A DNA stretch of 11,309 nucleotides from Clostridiales bacterium (GTDB lineage Bacteria; Bacillota; Clostridia; Oscillospirales; Oscillospiraceae), in NCBI GenBank assembly GCA_029098065.1, contig JAQXNP010000081.1, positions 1 to 11,309 on the forward strand, in the 5' to 3' direction. A program made the translations under genes and the position numbers. Below, one piece after another: positions 1 to 6,572 of the stretch (position 1 is its first letter; each line of letters opens with the position of its first letter). The notes under the pieces are model-generated. The model was not told where the DNA came from, ran no database searches, and saw nothing but the letters and a program-made list of their open reading frames with translations.

Positions 1-308
1 TTCTTCCAGTTCTTCTCGCCGCCGCGCTCAAAGATGTCGCGGAAGGTATCCAGCAGAACATAGTAACCGGTGTTGCGGCCATAGGCCTCATCGCCCAGGA
101 ACAGGGAGGCCCACTGCTGGTTGGTCATGGCAGTGGTGCCGGAGTCGGACAGCATATCCACAGTCAGCATGCCGGAGGGGAAGGCAAACTCGTTATAATG
201 AGTGGCTTTCAACGCGCGCTCACGCTGCTCCACAGTTACATCGGGAACATCGCGAACTGCAAACGTAAAGTGATGAGGAGCGGGGACATTCAGCGGGTAC
301 TTTTCCAT
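1..308 (-). CDS. Beta-eliminating lyase, tryptophanase/tyrosine phenol-lyase family (5' part only)
   Basis: The first 102 residues of a PLP-dependent (fold type I) enzyme that splits an amino acid such as tryptophan or tyrosine into the side-chain product, pyruvate and ammonia; the gene runs off the left edge. Residues 49-61 (TVDMLSDSGTTAM), 66-69 (WASL) and 72-76 (GDEAY) match the family N-terminal signature DLLTDSGT-AMS-QW---M-GDEAY. Tyr76 sits where tyrosine phenol-lyase Tyr71 and tryptophanase Tyr74 lie. The ATG at 308-306 was chosen because GGAGG precedes it at a normal distance; an in-frame ATG five codons upstream overlaps that site and is less likely. The PLP lysine and the residues that set substrate choice lie outside the window, so tryptophan, tyrosine or another beta-substituted amino acid cannot be told apart. 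It is divergent from a YheO-type regulator, which may control it. The family assignment is strong, the substrate unknown. Confidence 0.85.
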   Translation of the reverse strand, partial: MEKYPLNVPAPHHFTFAVRDVPDVTVEQRERALKATHYNEFAFPSGMLTVDMLSDSGTTAMTNQQWASLFLGDEAYGRNTGYYVLLDTFRDIFERGGEKNWK

Positions 309-419
309 GTTGATTACCTCCATTTGACGTATTTCGTCGCAATTCAGAGGATACCCCGGTTGTCATCGGCCAGATTCCAAATCCCGGCCTGAGAGTAGCG
401 GACAGTACCTTTTACGAGA

Positions 420-451
420 ATTATACTATCATCGTTTTCTCATCATGTCAA
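420..451 (-). promoter_or_regulatory. Sigma-70-type promoter of the lyase gene
   Basis: Read leftward, there is a perfect TTGACA -35 box (451-446), a 17-bp spacer and TAGTAT as -10 (428-423). A consensus TATAAT (425-420) overlaps it but would need a 20-bp spacer. Transcription would start near 413-416, giving an untranslated leader of about 105 nt before the ATG at 308. The leader contains an imperfect hairpin (370-391, GGCC...GGCC arms). I found no TnaC-like leader peptide with a tryptophan codon. Confidence 0.7.
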
Positions 452-524
452 GTAATTTCATTAAATTTTACATCGATCTCCCATTTTTTCTGTTAGTTAC
501 CACCAATAATTTGCTTTTTTATCT

Positions 525-549
525 ATTATGATAAAAATTCTATCATAAT
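525..549. promoter_or_regulatory. Perfect inverted repeat, candidate operator
   Basis: ATTATGATA (525-533) and TATCATAAT (541-549) are perfect 9-bp inverted arms around a 7-bp spacer. The centre lies between the two divergent promoters. A half-site of the same sequence recurs at 588-599. This is typical operator geometry for a dimeric regulator; binding by the adjacent YheO-type protein is inference. Confidence 0.55.
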
Positions 550-564
550 TACATTTTTTATATC

Positions 565-593
565 TTGCTTCTTTCTCATTTCCATGATATGAT
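565..593 (+). promoter_or_regulatory. Probable promoter of the regulator operon
   Basis: TTGCTT (565-570), a 17-bp spacer and TATGAT (588-593, 5 of 6 matches to TATAAT) form a plausible sigma-70 promoter with a weak -35. Transcription would begin near 600, about 60 nt upstream of the regulator ATG. The -10 box lies inside the repeated TATGATAGAATT element, so a protein bound there would block initiation, as in autorepression. Confidence 0.5.
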
Positions 594-599
594 AGAATT
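588..599 (+). repeat. Third TATGATA half-site (TATGATAGAATT)
   Basis: These twelve bases are the exact reverse complement of 536-547 (AATTCTATCATA), part of the palindrome at 525-549. The two copies face each other 40 bp apart and the match ends sharply on both sides. The element overlaps the presumed -10 box of the rightward operon. Confidence 0.55.
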
Positions 600-658
600 G
601 TTAATTTATTCTGTGTTGTATCCAAAATACTGTCATACAGATCGAATGGGGTGAAGAC

Positions 659-1351
659 ATGAACCGCGCAATGCTCCGGCAATATACCAAGCTCGTAGAG
701 TTCCTCGGCCTGACTCTGGGTCCCAGCTATGAGATCACGCTCCACGACATCAACGGGAAAAACAGCACCATTGTCGCCATCGTCAACGGCTCCATCAGTG
801 GGCGGGATCTGGATTCCCCTCCCACCACCATGGCAATGAAGGCCATTGCGGACAATGCCGCCGGCCGGGATTACCGGATCAACTACAACGGCCTGGCCAG
901 CGGCAATAAAGTCCTGCGCTCCTCCACCTACTATATTAAGGATAACGGCGGAAATCTGGTGGGAATGCTGTGTATCAATTTTGACGACAGTCAGTTTCAG
1001 GATATCACCCGTCAGCTTTTCCTGCTCATCCACCCAGACAATTACGTGGAAAACAATATCCTTGTCCGTCAGGATGTGCTGGAAGAAGCTGCCCTGGGAG
1101 AAGATACCGAGCGGTTCAACGGTTCGGTCCTCTCCGCCGCGGATGCCGTGATCCAGGAGACTCTGGCGGAAGACGGCGTGCCTGTGGACCGGCTCACCCA
1201 GGCCGAAAAGATCCGCATCGTGGCCCGGCTGGAGGAACGCGGCATCTTCCGTCTGAAGGGCGCTGTGGAACACGTCTCCCAGACACTGAGCTCCTCTCCC
1301 GCCAGCATCTACCGCTACCTGAGCAAGGTGCGGAAGGAGAAGGCGAAATGA
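659..1351 (+). CDS. YheO-family transcriptional regulator (PAS-like sensor plus HTH)
   Basis: A 230-residue, probably cytoplasmic DNA-binding protein. Residues about 4-115 form the YheO-like PAS domain: the HDINGKNSTIVAIVNGSISGR stretch (29-49) and the YYIKDNGGNLVGMLCINFD stretch (91-109) are characteristic. Residues about 178-225 match the family's C-terminal helix-turn-helix: AEKIRIVARLEERGIFRLKG, then VSQTLSSSPASIYRYL. Length is normal for the family. The ATG is preceded by GGGGTGA (about 650-656). Characterised relatives, such as DauR of Pseudomonas, control amino-acid catabolism and sense small molecules; the ligand here is unknown. It is first in a three-gene operon and divergent from the PLP lyase, which suggests that it controls the lyase and, through the repeat at its own -10 box, itself. 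That control is inference; the family call is firm. Confidence 0.88.
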   Translation: MNRAMLRQYTKLVEFLGLTLGPSYEITLHDINGKNSTIVAIVNGSISGRDLDSPPTTMAMKAIADNAAGRDYRINYNGLASGNKVLRSSTYYIKDNGGNLVGMLCINFDDSQFQDITRQLFLLIHPDNYVENNILVRQDVLEEAALGEDTERFNGSVLSAADAVIQETLAEDGVPVDRLTQAEKIRIVARLEERGIFRLKGAVEHVSQTLSSSPASIYRYLSKVRKEKAK

Positions 1352-2121
1352 TCTCCCCCTGTTCCGCCCGGAATCTCCATGCCTTTCAGGATACCTGCGC
1401 CGTCGAGCACGTCATGGGCTCCCGGGCACTGTGCGCCCAGCAGACGGGTACGGCGGAGAGTTTTTTCCTCTCCGGCGAAATCCCGGCCGCCCTTTCTCTG
1501 GCCGGGAATATCCTGACCGTGGTCTCCCCCGGCGTCCCACCCGCGGAGGAGCTGGCCCGATTTGTACTGGACCACCCGGAGATTGACGAGGTCCATGCCT
1601 CCCTGTCGGCAGCGGCGGCTGTCCGCACCCGTCTGGGCGGCACGCTGGAAAGCTCCTGGTTCATGACCTGTCCCTCCCTGAGAGAACCTCCCCCCGATCC
1701 CCTGGTGCAGTTCCACCCCGATCCGCCTCTGGAGGAGGTTTTCTCTCTTCTCCGCGCCAGCCATCCCTTTTACGCGGTCCATCTGGACTGGGACCGCTGG
1801 TCCGCCGAACTCAATCTCTGGCGGGAAAAAGGGCTTACCGCTCTGTTTGGCCTGTACCTTGGGGAACATCTGGCGGGGACCGGGCGTATTCTGTCCCGGG
1901 ACGATCAGACCGGAACCGTCGGTGCCGTGGCAGTCCTGCCCGCCGACCGGGGCCGGGGCTATGGCGCCCGGCTGTCCGCTTTTCTTACCCGCCGGATCCA
2001 AGCGGAGGGCCGCAGAGCCGTACTTATGAGCGGGTATGATGAAGTTGCCGCACTTTACCGGTCCATTGGCTACGTGGAAGCGGGCCGGTGGGGAGAACTA
2101 TGCCTCAACCGCTGCCGCTGA
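1348..2121 (+). CDS. GNAT-family N-acetyltransferase
   Basis: A 257-residue protein with a C-terminal Gcn5-related acetyltransferase domain. The acetyl-CoA pyrophosphate loop is GAVAVLPADRGRGYGARL (192-209), following the beta-strand GTVGAVAV, and GYDEVAALYRSIGYVEAG (229-246) is the usual motif B region ending in the common LY-S-GY pattern. Residues 1-120 have no motif I recognise; they may be a degenerate second GNAT fold or a substrate-binding domain. The substrate cannot be predicted. The ATG overlaps the regulator stop (ATGA) and AAGGAGA lies just upstream inside the regulator gene, so translation is probably coupled and the two are co-transcribed. Acetylation of an amine in the same amino-acid pathway is possible but unproven. 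Confidence 0.8.
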   Translation: MISPCSARNLHAFQDTCAVEHVMGSRALCAQQTGTAESFFLSGEIPAALSLAGNILTVVSPGVPPAEELARFVLDHPEIDEVHASLSAAAAVRTRLGGTLESSWFMTCPSLREPPPDPLVQFHPDPPLEEVFSLLRASHPFYAVHLDWDRWSAELNLWREKGLTALFGLYLGEHLAGTGRILSRDDQTGTVGAVAVLPADRGRGYGARLSAFLTRRIQAEGRRAVLMSGYDEVAALYRSIGYVEAGRWGELCLNRCR

Positions 2122-2140
2122 CGGAGGTGGAACCGGCAAA

Positions 2141-2842
2141 ATGTCCTATCGTAAACGGGTCTTCTGCCTGATCCTGGGCCAGATCGTATCCGCCATCGGG
2201 ATCGTCGGGATGGTCCAGGCCAACATCGGTCTGGACCCCTGGAACTGTCTTCACCAGGGCCTGAGCAATGTCACCGGGCTTTCGTTCGGAACCTGCACTA
2301 TTCTGGTCGGCGCCGCCGCCATTCTCATTTCCTTTCTGCTGAAGGAGCCGCTGAGTCTGGGCACTGTGGTAAACGTGATCTGTCCCGGACTCCTCATCGA
2401 CGGGATTCAGGCTCTCCGGCTGATCCCGCTGATGACCACCCTCCGGGGCGGAATTCTGATGATGCTGGGCGGTCAGGCAGTGCTGGCCCTGGGCACCTAT
2501 TTCTACATGGCCGCCGCCATGGGGGCAGGTCCCCGGGATTCCCTGATGGTAGCCGTGTCCCGCCCCCTCCATATGGCCCCCGGCACCTGCCGGACCATTC
2601 TGGAAATCACGGCGGTGGGACTGGGCTGGCTCATGGGGGCCAAGGTGGGTGTCGGCACCCTCCTCTCCGCCCTCACCATCGGGCTGTTTCTCCAGGTTGT
2701 CTTTAATCTGTTCCGGTTCGACCCCAAAACCGTTCAGCACGACAGCTTTGCCCAGCTCTGGACAGCTTTTCGGGGCGTCTTCCGGAAACAGGCCCCGGAG
2801 CCGGAGGATGCTCCTTCGGATCTTCCCGCCGAAAAGCTCTGA
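2141..2842 (+). CDS. YczE/YyaS-type integral membrane protein
   Basis: A 233-residue hydrophobic protein of the YczE (COG2364) type, with about six membrane segments near residues 7-26, 48-67, 73-92, 103-128, 150-167 and 170-190 and a charged, proline-rich cytoplasmic-looking tail (215-233). The family hallmark IGLDPWNCLHQGLSNVTGLS (29-48) with GTCTIL (50-55) is clear. A weaker copy follows at 128-154 (MGAGPRDSL ... GTCRTIL), suggesting an internal duplication. The family's biochemical role is unknown; transport is often supposed. The ATG at 2141 was preferred to an in-frame one at 2036, because the earlier start would add 35 non-membrane residues overlapping the acetyltransferase gene, while GGAGGTGG (2123-2130) precedes 2141. 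It starts 19 bp after the acetyltransferase and is the last gene before a terminator. Confidence 0.8.
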   Translation: MSYRKRVFCLILGQIVSAIGIVGMVQANIGLDPWNCLHQGLSNVTGLSFGTCTILVGAAAILISFLLKEPLSLGTVVNVICPGLLIDGIQALRLIPLMTTLRGGILMMLGGQAVLALGTYFYMAAAMGAGPRDSLMVAVSRPLHMAPGTCRTILEITAVGLGWLMGAKVGVGTLLSALTIGLFLQVVFNLFRFDPKTVQHDSFAQLWTAFRGVFRKQAPEPEDAPSDLPAEKL

Positions 2843-2850
2843 AACGCGCA

Positions 2851-2886
2851 AAAATGCCCCGTGTCCCATCGGACACGGGGCATTTT
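2851..2886. terminator. Bidirectional intrinsic terminator between convergent operons
   Basis: AAAATGCCCCGTGTCC (2851-2866) pairs perfectly with 2871-2886 across a four-base CATC loop. The GC-rich core is flanked by A-runs and T-runs, so both strands give a hairpin followed by U-rich RNA (ATTTTCATT rightward, ATTTTTGCG leftward). It lies 8 bp after the YczE-type gene and 3 bp past the end of the leftward hydrolase gene, and so serves both converging operons. Confidence 0.93.
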
Positions 2887-2889
2887 CAT

Positions 2890-3528
2890 TCAGTTCTTCA
2901 TCCGTTTTTCGCCGCAGATGCCGGGGGAGAGCAGGGACAGGAACCGATCGGCGTCATCCTCGCTGCCCACGATACTGCCGTAGTGTATGGGGATCGCCGC
3001 CCCAGGACGGATCGTGTTCACCAGCCGGGCCGCCGCCGGGGCGTCCATGGTATAAGTTCCGCCCACGGGCACCAGGGCCACGTCGCATCCGACCGCTTCC
3101 GCCTCCGGAATGTCGTCGGTATCCCCGGCCACATAATAACGGATGCCGTCCATCGTCACCACATATCCCAGCCAGCCGTTCCGTTTGGGGTGAAACGGCT
3201 GGCGCTTGTTGTAGGCCGCCACGGCCTCCACCGGCACCCCTGCCGCCTCTCCCCGCTCTCCCGGAGCCAGGGCCAGCAGATGGGCGCTGTCAAAGCCCAG
3301 CGCCTTTCCCTGCTTCTCCTCCGAGGCGGGGAGGACCAGCACGGTGGACGCTCCGCGGACCTTTTCAATATCCTCCGGAGAAAGGTGGTCGTAGTGGCTG
3401 TGGGTAATCAGAATCACATCCGCGTCATGGGGGGAATCGTTCAGCTCAAAGGGATCAAAATAGATCTTTTTGGAGCCTCTCAGCTGTATGCTGGCATGGC
3501 CCAGCACGGCGACCTCATCCAGCCTCAC
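2890..3528 (-). CDS. Metallo-beta-lactamase-fold hydrolase (UlaG-like small type)
   Basis: A 212-residue protein of the metallo-hydrolase fold, probably cytoplasmic since no signal peptide is seen. The metal site is complete: His43-Ser-His45-Tyr-Asp47-His48 (THSHYDHL), Asp136 in AGDTDDIPE and His182 in IPIHYGS; His113 in FHPK may complete it. GGTYTMD (156-162) is also typical of this subfamily. The family contains lactonases, phosphodiesterases and many uncharacterised enzymes, so no substrate can be given. The start is a GTG (3528-3526) that overlaps the argF stop as GTGA, with purine-rich GGAGAAGAG upstream within argF, implying translational coupling at the end of the arginine operon. A housekeeping or detoxifying role linked to arginine intermediates is only a guess. 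It ends 3 bp from the shared terminator. Confidence 0.85.
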   Translation of the reverse strand: MRLDEVAVLGHASIQLRGSKKIYFDPFELNDSPHDADVILITHSHYDHLSPEDIEKVRGASTVLVLPASEEKQGKALGFDSAHLLALAPGERGEAAGVPVEAVAAYNKRQPFHPKRNGWLGYVVTMDGIRYYVAGDTDDIPEAEAVGCDVALVPVGGTYTMDAPAAARLVNTIRPGAAIPIHYGSIVGSEDDADRFLSLLSPGICGEKRMKN

Positions 3529-4448
3529 AGCTTCTCTTCTCCCATCAGGATGGCCATGACGGCCTTTTGGGCGTGGAGCCGGTTCTCCGCCTCCTCAAAG
3601 ATCTCAGGGGCGTGCTTTTCAAAGGTCTCGGCGGTGATCTCCTCTCCCCGGTGGGCGGGCAGGCAGTGCTGCACCATACAGCCGGGATGGGCCAGCTTCA
3701 TCAGCTCCTCGTTGACCTGATAGACCCCGGCGAAGGCCTGCTCCCGCTTGGCCTTCTCACCCTCCTGGCCCATGGAAGCCCACACGTCGGTAAAGACGGC
3801 GTCGGCGTCCGCCGCCGCCTCCCTGGGATCCCGGACCAGAGAGAATTTGTCCCCATAGGCCCTGGCAAAGTCCAGCACAACCGGATCGGGCTCATATCCC
3901 TCGGGGCAGGCGATGGAGACGGACATCCCCGTCTTGAGGCCGCCCACGATGAGGGAGTTGGCCATATTGTTGCCGTCTCCCACAAAGGCCATCTTCAGTC
4001 CCTCCAGCCGGGTCATCTTCTCCCGGATGGTCATGAGGTCCGCCAGCACCTGGCAGGGGTGGGCAAAGTCGGTGAGACCGTTGATGACCGGGATATCGGC
4101 GTATTTGGCCAGCTCCTCCACCTCGTTCTGGCCGTAGGTGCGGATCATGATGCCGTCACAGTACCGGGACAGGACCCGGGCGGTGTCCTCGATGGGCTCG
4201 CCCCGGCCGATCTGGCTCTCCTTGCCGGAGAGGAAGAGGGCGTGGCCGCCCAGCTGGTACATGCCCACCTCGAAGGAGACCCGGGTGCGGGTGGAGTTCT
4301 TCTCAAAAATCATGGCCAGCGCCTTGCCCTGGAGATAATTGTGGGGCAGATGGTGCTTCTGGCTGTATTTCATCTGGTCGGCCACATTCAGAATGTGGTC
4401 AATGTCCTCTCCCGTCAGATCCAGGAGCTTCAAAAGGTCTTTTTCCAT
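3525..4448 (-). CDS. argF: Ornithine carbamoyltransferase
   Basis: A 307-residue cytosolic enzyme that joins carbamoyl phosphate to ornithine to give citrulline. The carbamoyl-phosphate signature STRTR is at 52-56, followed by Arg103, HPCQ at 130-133, DVWASMG at 221-227 in the ornithine-binding SMG loop, and HCLPAHRG at 261-268 with the catalytic cysteine. The SMG loop and HCLP cysteine separate it from aspartate carbamoyltransferase. Length is normal. The ATG follows GAGGTGA. A catabolic ArgF/ArcB role is unlikely, because the gene sits 31 bp downstream of argD in a full biosynthetic cluster and no arcA or arcC is present. The stop codon overlaps the GTG start of the metallo-hydrolase gene. 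The carbamoyl-phosphate synthase needed to supply its substrate is not in the window. Confidence 0.97.
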   Translation of the reverse strand: MEKDLLKLLDLTGEDIDHILNVADQMKYSQKHHLPHNYLQGKALAMIFEKNSTRTRVSFEVGMYQLGGHALFLSGKESQIGRGEPIEDTARVLSRYCDGIMIRTYGQNEVEELAKYADIPVINGLTDFAHPCQVLADLMTIREKMTRLEGLKMAFVGDGNNMANSLIVGGLKTGMSVSIACPEGYEPDPVVLDFARAYGDKFSLVRDPREAAADADAVFTDVWASMGQEGEKAKREQAFAGVYQVNEELMKLAHPGCMVQHCLPAHRGEEITAETFEKHAPEIFEEAENRLHAQKAVMAILMGEEKL

Positions 4449-4479
4449 ATTCGTTCACCTCGGTATCATTTTCGAGCGT

Positions 4480-5658
4480 TCAGCGGAGCGTCCTGTCCAG
4501 AATGGCCAGTCCCTTGTCCATCTCTTCCTTGGTGATGGTCAGCGGAGGCAGAAGGCGCAGCACGTTGTGGCCCGCCGTTAGCACCAGCAGTCCGGCGTCC
4601 ATCAGCCTGGCCGCCAGGTCCTTGTTGGTAAAGCCGTCCCTGACCTCCACGCCGATCATCAGGCCCAGCCCCCGGGTTTTGCCCAGACAGGGCAGCTCCA
4701 GCCCCTCAATGCGCTCCCGGAGATACTGGCCCTTCTCGGCCACCTGCTGGAGCGCCGCGTCGTCCAGGATGTCCTGAACTGCCAGGGCGGCGGCGGAGCA
4801 CACCGGGTTCCCGCCGAAGGTGGAGGCGTGAGTGCCCGGCCCCAGCACGCCGCGGCACCGTTCGCTGACCAGGAACCCGCCCATGGGCAGTCCCCCGGCG
4901 ATGCCTTTGGCGAAGGTGACCACATCGGGCAGGATCCCGTACTGCTGGAAGCAGAAGAGGGTGCCTGTCCGGCCCACGCCGGTCTGCACCTCGTCCACCA
5001 TGAGAAGCCAGTCCCGCTCGGCGCAGAGGATGGCCAGATCGTGGATGAAGGCCTTATCCAGGGGGAAGACTCCTCCCTCACCCTGGACCAGCTCCACCAG
5101 AATGGCGCAGACATCGTGGCCCGCCACCTCTTTCACCCCGTCGATGGTGGGATCGGCGTAGCGGAACCCGTCGGTAAAGGGGAAAAAGTAATTGTGGAAC
5201 ACATCCTGTCCGGTGGCGGCCAGCGTGGTCACCGTCCGGCCATGGAAGGAATTGTTCAGCGTGAGGACGGTGCCCCGGCCCTTCCCATACTTGTCAAAGG
5301 AATATTTCCGGGCCACTTTGATGGCTCCCTCATTGCTCTCGGCGCCCGAGTTGCCGAAGAAAGCTCCCGCCATGCCGGTACGGCGGCACAGGACCTCCGC
5401 CAGCCTGGCATAGGGCTGGGTGTAGAAGAGGTTGGACACATGGCCCAGCTTCCCGGCCTGTTCGGTGATGGCCTCCACCCATTTTTCATTCCCATAGCCC
5501 ACGGAAATCACGCCAATGCCCGAGGTGAAGTCAATGTATTCCTTTCCCGACAGATCCCACAGTGTGGCGCCCTTTCCGCGGTCGATGTCCACGTCGAAGC
5601 GCCCGTAGGTCTGAAGCGTGTACTGATGGTCCAGCCGGACCAGTTCCTCATGTGTCAT
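4480..5658 (-). CDS. argD: Acetylornithine aminotransferase
   Basis: A 392-residue class III PLP aminotransferase that transfers an amino group from glutamate to N-acetylglutamate semialdehyde, giving N-acetylornithine and 2-oxoglutarate. Visible landmarks are FFGNSGAESNEGAIKVARKY (100-119, phosphate-binding loop), FHGRT (138-142), the cofactor-contacting DEVQTGVGRTG (222-232), FAKGIAGGLPMGG with Lys251 as the Schiff-base lysine, and THASTFGGNP (277-285). Length fits ArgD rather than the longer ornithine or GABA aminotransferases, and the position between argB and argF supports this. The ATG follows AAGGAGGAC, which overlaps the argB stop codon, with 12 bp between the genes. Related enzymes may also serve lysine synthesis as DapC; that cannot be excluded. 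Confidence 0.96.
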   Translation of the reverse strand: MTHEELVRLDHQYTLQTYGRFDVDIDRGKGATLWDLSGKEYIDFTSGIGVISVGYGNEKWVEAITEQAGKLGHVSNLFYTQPYARLAEVLCRRTGMAGAFFGNSGAESNEGAIKVARKYSFDKYGKGRGTVLTLNNSFHGRTVTTLAATGQDVFHNYFFPFTDGFRYADPTIDGVKEVAGHDVCAILVELVQGEGGVFPLDKAFIHDLAILCAERDWLLMVDEVQTGVGRTGTLFCFQQYGILPDVVTFAKGIAGGLPMGGFLVSERCRGVLGPGTHASTFGGNPVCSAAALAVQDILDDAALQQVAEKGQYLRERIEGLELPCLGKTRGLGLMIGVEVRDGFTNKDLAARLMDAGLLVLTAGHNVLRLLPPLTITKEEMDKGLAILDRTLR

Positions 5659-5670
5659 GGTTTGTCCTCC

Positions 5671-6525
5671 TTACAGGATCATGGTGCCGATGCCCTGGTC
5701 GGAGAGCATCTCGATGAGAATGGAGTGGGGGATGCGTCCGTCCAGAATGTGGGTCCGGGGGACGCCCTGCCGCACCGACTCCACACAGCAGTCGATCTTG
5801 GGGATCATGCCCCCCTGGATGACCCCGTCTTTGATCAGTCCCGGGATCTCGTTGAGGTGGGCCACATGGATCAGGGTTTCCTCATCATGGGGATCCCGGA
5901 GCAGCCCCCGCACGTCGGTAAGCAGGATCAGCTTCTCCGCATGGAGCGCCACCGCCAGTTTGGCCGCCGCGGTGTCGGCGTTGATATTGTAGGCGGTGTC
6001 GGCGTCGATCCCCTGGGCCACAGTGGAGACCACCGGAATGTAGCCGTTGGACAGGCAGTCCCGCACCGGCTGCGGGTTGACCACCTTGATCTGGCCCACC
6101 AGGCCGTATTTTTCGTCCAGCTGCTCGGCCTGGAAGAGCCCGGCGTCCATCCCGCACAGGCCCATGGCCTGCCCTCCCATCCGGTTCAGGGTCGCCACCA
6201 GGTTCTTATTCACCTTGCCGCAGAGGACCTGCTGGACGATGTCCATGGTCTCGGCATCGGTATAGCGCAGGCCGTCCACAAACCGGGACTCCTTGCCGAT
6301 CTTGCCCAGCATCTCGGTGATCTCCGGCCCGCCGCCGTGGACCACCACCACCCGGATGCCCACCAGGGACAGGAGGATAATGTCGGAGATGACCGCCTGG
6401 CGGAGTTCCTCGGAGATCATGGCGTTTCCGCCGTATTTGATGACAATGGTCTTGCCATTGAATTCCTGAATATATGGCAGAGCTTCAGCCAAAACCTGAG
6501 CCCGCTCCACATGGGTGTAAGACAT
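5671..6525 (-). CDS. argB: Acetylglutamate kinase
   Basis: A 284-residue amino-acid kinase that phosphorylates N-acetylglutamate with ATP, usually the controlled step of the acetyl-cycle pathway. It shows IVIKYGGNAM with Lys30, the glycine-rich HGGGP (63-67), NINADTAA (180-187), LTDVRGLL (202-209) and GGMIPK with Lys243. An N-terminal extension of about 20 residues before the first strand (ERAQVLAEALPYI) and a C-terminal H---L-E-----GIGTMI pattern (His267 to the end) are the marks of hexameric, arginine-inhibited kinases, as opposed to the shorter dimeric E. coli enzyme. Feedback inhibition by arginine is therefore expected but inferred. The ATG is preceded by AGAGGT. Arginine inhibition at this step fits the ArgJ-based recycling pathway encoded next to it. 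Confidence 0.96.
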   Translation of the reverse strand: MSYTHVERAQVLAEALPYIQEFNGKTIVIKYGGNAMISEELRQAVISDIILLSLVGIRVVVVHGGGPEITEMLGKIGKESRFVDGLRYTDAETMDIVQQVLCGKVNKNLVATLNRMGGQAMGLCGMDAGLFQAEQLDEKYGLVGQIKVVNPQPVRDCLSNGYIPVVSTVAQGIDADTAYNINADTAAAKLAVALHAEKLILLTDVRGLLRDPHDEETLIHVAHLNEIPGLIKDGVIQGGMIPKIDCCVESVRQGVPRTHILDGRIPHSILIEMLSDQGIGTMIL

Positions 6526-6572
6526 AGAAATCGACCTCTTTCAGGGGAGAATGTAACAGGACGGAGAGCAGA

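Noticed and set aside
309..420. TnaC-like leader peptide upstream of the lyase
   Set aside because: No short frame with a ribosome binding site and a tryptophan codon near a stop was found in the leader.
497..1273. 258-codon frame on the - strand overlapping the regulator
   Set aside because: It starts inside the regulator gene and runs through the AT-rich promoter region; the regulator on the + strand has clear family motifs.
3567..4535. Open frame of 322 codons on the + strand opposite argF
   Set aside because: ArgF on the other strand has all its catalytic motifs; this frame has none.
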